Shown here piece after piece: positions 59,501-64,000 of a DNA stretch of 64,000 nt (positions are counted from its first letter, which is position 1; every line of letters begins with the position of its first letter). Source of the DNA: Aulostomus chinensis (Eukaryota; Chordata; Actinopteri; Syngnathiformes; Aulostomidae); assembly GCA_037954235.1 (NCBI GenBank), contig JBBMOA010000017.1, positions 25,557,027-25,621,026 of the forward strand, given 5' to 3'. The notes beneath the pieces were generated by a model that was given only the letters and a program-made list of their open reading frames with translations, did not search any database and was not told the DNA's origin. The position numbers were made by a program, and so were the translations under genes.

Positions 59501-62500
59501 AGTAGCGTTGATGTCGTGTAGTTTGACCGTTGAAATATAAGCTTGGGAATTCTCTCATAGATTTGTGTTTGTTTTACGTGTGTAAACCGGCGTTTCAGAA
59601 TGTATGAACATGAAAATTTTACTCAAAGACCTGGAAAACTTCTCTTTCTAAATGTGTGTGAACATGGAGGAAATTATTGCTGCAAGGACGAGTTGAGCAG
59701 AATCCGATGGCGACAGCTGTACGCGTCTGACGGAACAGCCTCTCAGCTAGTTGCCCTCTCAGTGTCAACATAAGGGAACATGAGTCTGACCCCTCAACGG
59801 CCATCTTACATTCCTCCACCAAGCTTGTGGTGTGCACGTTAACAGACGGACAAACGTTACCTCTCCGTCAGAACAATAAACACTTCCAAACCAGCTGTGC
59901 CGCAGCAGAACCAGAAGCTGTCGTCTCTGCTCGGAGGTGGCAGGAGGGATCGTATCTCGCTGGCTGATGAGCAACTCAGCCTCTAATCACAGAGCAATAG
60001 TGCTGCTTTTGTTCACTACTTGTTGTCAGGGGTTTAAAATCGTGTGCGTGTGTGTGCCTGCATAGGTCTGGTCCCAGTGGAGCAAGAGAATGGCGAGGAG
60101 GCGGAGCCATGCAGTGAGGATGATAAACTCCAGGATCTGCCTCCATGCTGGGGTCTTGATATTGTGTGTGGGAAAGGGACCGACTTCAACTACGGCCCCT
60201 GGGCCGACCGTCAGAGGTGAGGTGACATGCATAAGAACACAAACGATTCTGTTGATGTTGTTAGAGCTCATCATTATCAGAGCGGCTCTCTTGCTGAATG
60301 TACATCACCGCTCCTCAGGGACTGTCTGTGGAAGTTCTTCCTGCCGGCTGACTACCAGGCCATGAAGGTCACAGAGACGGCCGAACCAGGAAAACTGCGT
60401 CAGATCCAGGCCTTCGAGCTCCGCATGAACATCATCGCTGATGCCACCATCGATCTGCTTTTTACCAAAAACAGGGTGATTCTTCCTCCGTCCACTGTCT
60501 TCTCTCTTTTTCCTTCCCTCTTTTCTCTTCCTTTCTCACTGAAACCTTTGTCTTCACGCCTCACTGTGCTCATCTATGAATATTGGGTCATGTCTTATGC
60601 CTTTTCAATTGCTGGTGCTGGAGCATAGCAGGGACTATCACTAAGCTAACTGTGAGTCGCATACTAAATACCAACAGAAAAGTTTGTGGAATTAAAACGT
60701 AAAACGGCTTCTGTCGGTGAAGTTTGGATTCTATTTTCCCAATGGATTTTGTAGAGATTTGGTTCCTTTCTTTCCATAATAATTTGACATCTCGCATGAT
60801 TTTTCTCCTCCCTTTCATCCCTGTTGCCAGGAAACCAATGCCATCCATGTGAATGTAGGAGCAGGTTCTTACCTGGAAGTCAACATCCCCATGACCGTGG
60901 GAGAGAATGGTGAGATTAAAACGTCGCTCTCGCTTGACTCGCCCCAGCGTGGGTCGCTGGTACTCGTGGACAACTCTCATCCATCCAGAAGCTTGTGTCA
61001 ACTCCACTAGATTTCTAGTTCAGTCGTCAACAAAATAACCAAATGGAGAGCAGCTAAAAGTGAGGATGAAGACATCAGGGTTTCAATGAAGACATCAGGG
61101 TTTCATATCCATGACAAATGAGAGAAAATGGTTCTTTAAATTCAGGATTCACTGGCTTAGTTAGTCTTCTAGTTAATTTGATCTCCATTCAAAGTGTTAG
61201 TGGATCACTGATCACCAGCTGGACTGAGGGGACCTGGATTATACCAGATGACCTGGAGAGCCTGTTAATGGACGCGTTGGGACAGTTTAGCTGCTGTTAG
61301 CATCAGTCTCTGTTAGCTTCAAGCTAAATATACGTGGCTGGTTCTTCCTGCTTTCTGGAGTCACTAAGAAGTGATGGAGGAGGAAAAACACCTTGCTGAC
61401 AAAAAAAGCAGTTTGAGAGTACTTGAAAGACAAAGAACACTTTTTGGTTGAAGTATTGCTTTAACTGTCCCCCTTTTGAGCTCTTGGAGGAGGCGGAGCT
61501 GATGATGCTGTCTGAGGAGGCGGGCCCCCTGCTCCCCTCAGCCTTAGCTAAGTCCGCGAGGGAGATCTAGGCATTCATTTTCTATGCACCTGCCATGTAG
61601 ACAGATTTCTCCAGAGAACAGGAAGGTCAGTTTGCTTCCTAACCCAGCTTTTATCTCAAAGATTGTGGGCGGTCGTGTTTTCTGGTGGAACTGGTTGCTT
61701 TTCATCCCTTTTCTCCTCTGAGGAATACTTGTGCTCACTGCAAATTTATCTGGACTGACAGAGTTTTAGATGGGGGGGGGGGTGAGTTGGATGTGATGTC
61801 TCCCCGTGTTGGGGGCCATGGAGACAGTTGGCTTTTATACTCCCATGATAAGACATGAGAGGAATGATGTTATGAAGAAGAAGATACTGAGGTAACCCCG
61901 TTTCTGTTCTCCGCCACCCTCCCTGCTATGGATGCCAGGTAGAGGAAAGCTGAAGAGGAGAAAGTTCAAAATCAGAGAACTTGGGTTCTGTCCGTAGGCT
62001 GCTTCCAAAATGAACCTGCTGTCCCCGGGACGTTTCACAAGCCCAGCAATGGTTATAGGTGTAATAATTGATCCCACTGAGCAGATGATAGTCGTAAGTC
62101 AGCCATTGCTGTCCTCCTTCTTGATGTAAGTGGACGTTCAGGTGTACAGGTATTTAGTATTAGCCAGCTTTGAGTTTAGAAATATTCTGCCTTTTTGTTC
62201 TCGCCTCAGGCTACTCCCCCACCATCAAAGGTCAGCTGCTTCACGTTGACACCACCAGCAGTATGCAGTACAGAACTCTCCTGGAAGCTGAGATGTTAGC
62301 CGTAAGTAGCCGTTGCTTCATTTAGAGGAAAGTTCCTCCACTGTTGCCTCCAGGCGCATGCTGAGCTGCAACAGAGCACATGTTCTGCCTTTATTGCAGT
62401 TCCATGTAATTGCCAGCTACCCTCGTGTGTGGAACATGCCTCAGTCGTGGCAGTGTGAGATTGAAGTGTACAAGGCCACCTACCACTTCATCTACGCCCA

Positions 62501-63477
62501 GAAGAACTTCTTCACCGGTGAGTCCTCCAGCAGACACTAGAGGCACGCAAGCGATGCAGGCTTTGATAGGTGATATCCCGGAGGCATTGATTGACGTGTT
62601 GGTCAGCTGAGAAAATCTACAGGCCATGTTGTATGACAGCATTTATTGGAGACAGATTCTCTCATTGCAGATGTAGTCGATTCATATTTCTGGATTTACT
62701 AACCCCTGCATAGCAGAGGCAGGCGGTGGGATTTATGTGTGTCCAGGTTTGAGATAAATATGACGAGGTGATGACCACTTCCTCCGCCAGGAGTGGCATT
62801 GACAGGTTTAGGTGCCCAAACTGGTTTTGTAGGGTTTCCAAACTAAATTAATGTAAGACTTTGCCTGCTCCATTGGTTGTGAGATGATTGGCAGCACATA
62901 AATAAAAGTGACTTGACTGTTAACGTTCCTCTATGAGTCAAACCTGGAGATCAATAAGCTTGGTGAACCTGCTGCGTGTTGTGTAACTTCGCTACCAACA
63001 TAGGTGCTGATTTTTGGTCCGAATATTTCAGATTAAGGCTCTCAAAGCAGCTGTGACAAAAGCATTGTAAAATAAAACATTGCTGCTTTTATTTTGAAAG
63101 CACAATCACTGCACTGGAAGAGATTTTTTTTCAACAGCTGATCTAGAATCATATTTGACAAGACAGACAAAGAGAAGATATGCTGGTTTTACAATGACCA
63201 CTTGATGTGAGGACAAAAGATCACGTCCCCAGACACGTGACCTTTGACCTCATAAATGTCAGTAGGATCAGAAGATGAGCCTGCAGGTGAGTTTTCCGTC
63301 TCATCACTCTGTGCCTGATAGATCTGATTCAGGACTGGGCGAGTGACAGCGCCCCAGACATCTACTCCTTCGTTCCGTATTCCTGGACATTCAAGATCCT
63401 TTTCCACCAGTTTGAGATGATCTGGGCGGCCAACCAGCACAACTGGATCGACTGCTCCACCAAGCAGCAGGAGAATG
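50429..63477 (+). CDS. bltp1: Bridge-like lipid transfer protein 1 (BLTP1/KIAA1109/tweek), 5' part
   Basis: BLTP1 is a giant (about 5000 residues in human) ER-anchored rod with a hydrophobic groove that moves lipids at membrane contacts; the fly orthologue tweek is needed for synaptic vesicle recycling. Fourteen exons give 1645 nt in one frame (548 codons plus 1 nt): 50429-50534, 52457-52573, 54526-54604, 54707-54771, 55425-55593, 57043-57124, 57234-57427, 58736-58815, 60066-60216, 60319-60475, 60831-60909, 62210-62301, 62400-62517, 63322-63477. Residues about 30-52 form the N-terminal membrane anchor; the chorein-like bridge start follows. Landmarks are IRIQDGFLIFRWWKMYNPKQ, KPPSSHLDQYMHIVKG, GEGFVVMQSNDVDIYYY, GKGTDFNYGPWADRQ and FHQFEMIWAANQHNWIDC. 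All introns are GT-AG. The human protein continues with VYLAACGETLNIDF; no such exon lies before the window ends. The start ATG gives MEGLGSKNNES, comparable to human MDQRKNES. Confidence 0.98.
51440..51630 (-). mobile_element. MITE-like repeat copy 10 in bltp1 intron
   Basis: Minus-strand relic with GCAGAAAGAGCCAGAAATG, TGAGCTTGAAGCTAATGGAG, the CGTCTGTTTACAAACTCTAAATC region and TCTTAATCCAGCTGTGTGATCAGTAATCC. The terminal inverted repeats are not seen. Confidence 0.55.
52190..52345 (+). mobile_element. MITE-like repeat copy 11, 3' half, close to a bltp1 exon
   Basis: Contains AGCCTCAAGCTAGATATGCGTGG, TCTGCCTGCATTCTGGAGTC, GCAGGAGGGGAAAATAT, GAGAACTTGAAGGACAAAG and the terminal GAAGTATCACTTTAA (to 52345). 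It ends 111 nt before coding exon 2. Confidence 0.65.
52457..52573 (+). CDS. bltp1: bltp1 coding exon 2 (residues 36-74)
   Basis: Acceptor TTGCCTCCAG, donor GTGAGT. It codes for the rest of the membrane anchor (ATILSCGWIIYLTYYNSR) and on to NRLFKDGYIHI, splitting a Gly codon. Confidence 0.97.
52574..54525 (+). other. bltp1 intron 2 (numbered from the first coding exon)
   Basis: About 1.95 kb. It contains a 40-bp alternating purine-pyrimidine run at 53708-53747, listed separately. No coding exon or family repeat is otherwise seen. Confidence 0.7.
53708..53747. repeat. 40-bp alternating CA/CG run (Z-DNA-prone)
   Basis: An uninterrupted purine-pyrimidine alternation: (CA) units, then CGTGCGCGCGCG. 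Such runs are known to adopt the left-handed Z form under supercoiling. Confidence 0.85.
54526..54604 (+). CDS. bltp1: bltp1 coding exon 3 (residues 75-100)
   Basis: 79 nt, acceptor CTCGTCCACAG, donor GTGAGC. It codes for SFSFSVLSGKVMFRDVYYIN and QDMSI, splitting an Arg codon. Confidence 0.97.
54707..54771 (+). CDS. bltp1: bltp1 coding exon 4 (residues 101-122)
   Basis: 65 nt, acceptor GGCGTGACAG, donor GTGAGT; the preceding intron is 102 nt. It codes for IQDGFLIFRWWKMYNPKQKQ, then H and the first base of the next Asp codon. Confidence 0.97.
54841..54900. repeat. Six-copy 10-bp palindromic tandem repeat
   Basis: Six decamers of the type GRGATCTCAW, beginning 70 nt after coding exon 4. Each is nearly self-complementary around AGATCT/GATC, so the RNA or DNA could fold in many registers. 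Confidence 0.85.
55425..55593 (+). CDS. bltp1: bltp1 coding exon 5 (residues 123-178)
   Basis: 169 nt, acceptor TTACGTCACCAG, donor GTCAGA. It codes from DPKAETRLYVTVNGFEFHVY through TFGLEPTLITPKKDEGRDDR to NKTLE. Confidence 0.97.
55758..56237 (+). repeat. Minisatellite: 24 copies of a 20-bp unit in bltp1 intron
   Basis: Twenty-four head-to-tail units TGGCCACTGTGCTGTACTCC. Three units have GGT in place of GCT (55898, 55978 and the last at 56218); the first two are exactly four units apart, hinting at an 80-bp duplication step. Three units make 60 bp, so repetitive frames stay open on both strands; these are not genes. The array lies 164 nt after coding exon 5. Confidence 0.98.
56238..57042 (+). 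other. Rest of bltp1 intron 5 (numbered from the first coding exon)
   Basis: No exon is seen in this stretch. CATCGTGATGCATC at about 56728-56741 resembles a motif found in fish hAT-type relics, but the support is too thin to call an element. Confidence 0.5.
57043..57124 (+). CDS. bltp1: bltp1 coding exon 6 (residues 179-206)
   Basis: 82 nt, acceptor CCCTCTGTAG, donor GTGAGT. It codes for VNIKAESPDPSSSWRSLIPV and IKVNIST. The region between the GLEPT and SSWRSL landmarks is shorter and diverged compared with human. Confidence 0.96.
57234..57427 (+). CDS. bltp1: bltp1 coding exon 7 (residues 207-271)
   Basis: 194 nt, acceptor TCATTGAAG (weak pyrimidine tract), donor GTAAGG; the intron before is 109 nt. 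It codes from GRLAFGNHHLPQTLCVNFED through KPPSSHLDQYMHIVKGSLEN to YVGMQND. Confidence 0.98.
57428..58735 (+). other. bltp1 intron 7 (numbered from the first coding exon)
   Basis: 1.3 kb. The part at 57840-58330 is AT-rich, non-repetitive and unusual in staying open for 137 codons, but the frame resembles no protein I know. It looks more like a conserved non-coding element, for example around TTAATTGCAAATCAG. Nothing else is recognisable. Confidence 0.5.
58736..58815 (+). CDS. bltp1: bltp1 coding exon 8 (residues 271-298)
   Basis: 80 nt, acceptor TTTCTTCTCTAG, donor GTACGT. It codes for PPRLMGEGFVVMQSNDVDIY and YYQDEP. A CA repeat starts 4 nt into the intron, overlapping the donor region. 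Confidence 0.97.
58820..58844. repeat. (CA)n microsatellite abutting a bltp1 splice donor
   Basis: About twelve CA units beginning 5 nt after the exon end at 58815 and directly continuing the donor GTACGTA. Confidence 0.9.
58845..60065 (+). other. bltp1 intron 8 (numbered from the first coding exon)
   Basis: 1.2 kb with no exon or recognisable repeat beyond the CA tract at its start. Confidence 0.6.
60066..60216 (+). CDS. bltp1: bltp1 coding exon 9 (residues 298-348)
   Basis: 151 nt, acceptor TGCCTGCATAG, donor GTGAGG. It codes from GLVPVEQENGEEAEPCSEDD through LPPCWGLDIVCGKGTDFNYG to PWADRQ. The acidic stretch differs from human; the CWGLDIVCGKGTDF block is nearly identical. Confidence 0.97.
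60319..60475 (+). CDS. bltp1: bltp1 coding exon 10 (residues 348-400)
   Basis: 157 nt, acceptor CGCTCCTCAG, donor AGG|GTGATT, a weak match after position +3. It codes from DCLWKFFLPADYQAMKVTET to RMNIIADATIDLLFTKNR. The next exon, starting ETNAIHV, confirms this junction against human. Confidence 0.96.
60831..60909 (+). CDS. bltp1: bltp1 coding exon 11 (residues 401-427)
   Basis: 79 nt, acceptor CCCTGTTGCCAG, donor GTGAGA. It codes for ETNAIHVNVGAGSYLEVNIP and MTVGEN. Confidence 0.97.
60910..62209 (+). other. bltp1 intron 11 (numbered from the first coding exon)
   Basis: 1.3 kb. It contains a MITE-like copy (61190-61464, listed separately) and an 11-G run near 61771-61782. No exon is seen. 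Confidence 0.6.
61190..61464 (+). mobile_element. MITE-like repeat copy 12, best-preserved right half
   Basis: The copy shows GTGTTAGTGGATCACTGATC, ACCTGGATTATACCAGATGAC, CAGTTTAGCTGCTGTTAGC, the perfect palindromic core TTAGCTTCAAGCTAA, GTGGCTGGTTCTTCCTGC, CTGGAGTCACTAAGAAGTGATG, GAGAGTACTTGAAAGACAAAG, AACACTTTTTGGTTG and AAGTATTGCTTTAA. It serves as the reference for this family in the window. Confidence 0.7.
62210..62301 (+). CDS. bltp1: bltp1 coding exon 12 (residues 427-457)
   Basis: 92 nt, acceptor TTCTCGCCTCAG, donor GTAAGT. It codes for YSPTIKGQLLHVDTTSSMQY and RTLLEAEMLA. Confidence 0.97.
62400..62517 (+). CDS. bltp1: bltp1 coding exon 13 (residues 458-497)
   Basis: 118 nt after a 98-nt intron; acceptor CTTTATTGCAG, donor GTGAGT. 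It codes for FHVIASYPRVWNMPQSWQCE and IEVYKATYHFIYAQKNFFT. Confidence 0.97.
63322..63477 (+). CDS. bltp1: bltp1 coding exon 14 (residues 497-549), last in window
   Basis: 156 nt, acceptor TGTGCCTGATAG, donor GTACGG. It codes from DLIQDWASDSAPDIYSFVPY through FHQFEMIWAANQHNWIDCST to KQQEN, splitting a Gly or Val codon with the next exon, which lies beyond the window. Confidence 0.97.
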
Positions 63478-64000
63478 GTACGGAGGCAATCCTTGTGTGG
63501 TCAAACCTGAACGGGAAACCTCATCTCTTTTAGTCCTTCAGGTTCTTGTGCAGGCAGTCAACAACATGAGGTGGAGGAATTCATGCGAAAATGTTTGGTT
63601 ATATAATGTTTTATATGTATACATTCGAATATTAATTTTTTGGTGAATTATCCCCTTAAGCCTTAGATATATTTAGCATTTTTAGCGAAGACAGTCGTAC
63701 CTTCCTCTATATTGCAGGATTCTGTAGTGAAATCTCCTCCAACTTAGTGAATGACAATGATTGTGTAGCTTTGCAGTGTAGGAAAGAAAGATTCCTCTCT
63801 ATTTATGTCTTTAGCATTAGCACCAGCGCAATCAGAAACATATCCGTCTCGATCCAGCTGTAATCGATGACATAAATTCTGTAATACCGGGGGCTAAAAT
63901 CCATGAGGGGGTGCTCTGTTAAGGCCTGATATATTTTACCTTGTGTACTCAACTTAATCCCAGAGCAGGGGAGACTAATCAGTTGCCTTATTGATCTTCT
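63478..64000 (+). other. bltp1 intron 14, cut by the window edge
   Basis: The expected next exon (human VYLAACGETLNIDF) is not found. Nothing else is recognisable. ATGAGGGGGTGCTCTGTTAAGGCC near 63904 is similar to a piece at about 40794, so both may be bits of an unlisted dispersed repeat. Confidence 0.5.

Overview
The window is vertebrate nuclear DNA, and the evidence points to a teleost fish. The coding parts are split by GT-AG introns, and the three recognisable proteins are clear orthologues of human genes. Introns are compact: the coding span of c9orf72 is about 9.4 kb. The non-coding DNA carries fish-type interspersed repeats, namely V-SINE-like tRNA-derived SINEs ending in a GGATG-type tail and a palindrome-cored MITE-like family. 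The species cannot be named from the sequence.

Three genes are present, all on the + strand. (1) lingo2 has one uninterrupted coding exon (16349-18187, 612 codons plus stop). It encodes a neuronal type I membrane protein with LRR repeats and an Ig domain. (2) c9orf72 has nine coding exons between 35369 and 44760 (462 aa) and a probable non-coding first exon near 34.6-34.75 kb. It encodes a DENN-family protein that works with SMCR8 and WDR41 in membrane traffic and autophagy. (3) The 5' part of bltp1 (KIAA1109/tweek) has fourteen coding exons between 50429 and 63477 (548 codons plus 1 nt) and runs off the right edge. It encodes the N-terminal ER anchor and the start of the lipid-transfer bridge. 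These genes do not form a pathway. lingo2 next to c9orf72 is the linkage seen at human 9p21; bltp1 maps elsewhere in human (4q27), so a rearrangement junction lies between c9orf72 and bltp1 relative to human.

Layout: 1-16.3 kb is non-coding DNA upstream of the lingo2 coding exon, with candidate regulatory stretches and repeats. 18.2-34.5 kb is the lingo2 3' side and intergenic DNA, with a 21-copy 24-bp minisatellite at 19.6-20.1 kb and many MITE relics. 34.5-44.8 kb is c9orf72. 44.8-48.1 kb is intergenic. 48.1-64 kb is bltp1, with a 24-copy 20-bp minisatellite in one intron.

The most notable observations are: absence of the 60-bp exon that in human c9orf72 codes for about 20 residues, while the reading frame is kept; a MITE-like family with about a dozen copies and a palindromic core, two of which carry nested V-SINEs (one with a visible 10-bp target duplication); CA repeats directly behind two splice donors; a 29-bp near-palindrome with two bZIP-like sites; and several CTCF-like motifs. 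I found no RNA gene, no intact transposase or reverse transcriptase, and no sign of an undescribed multi-gene system.
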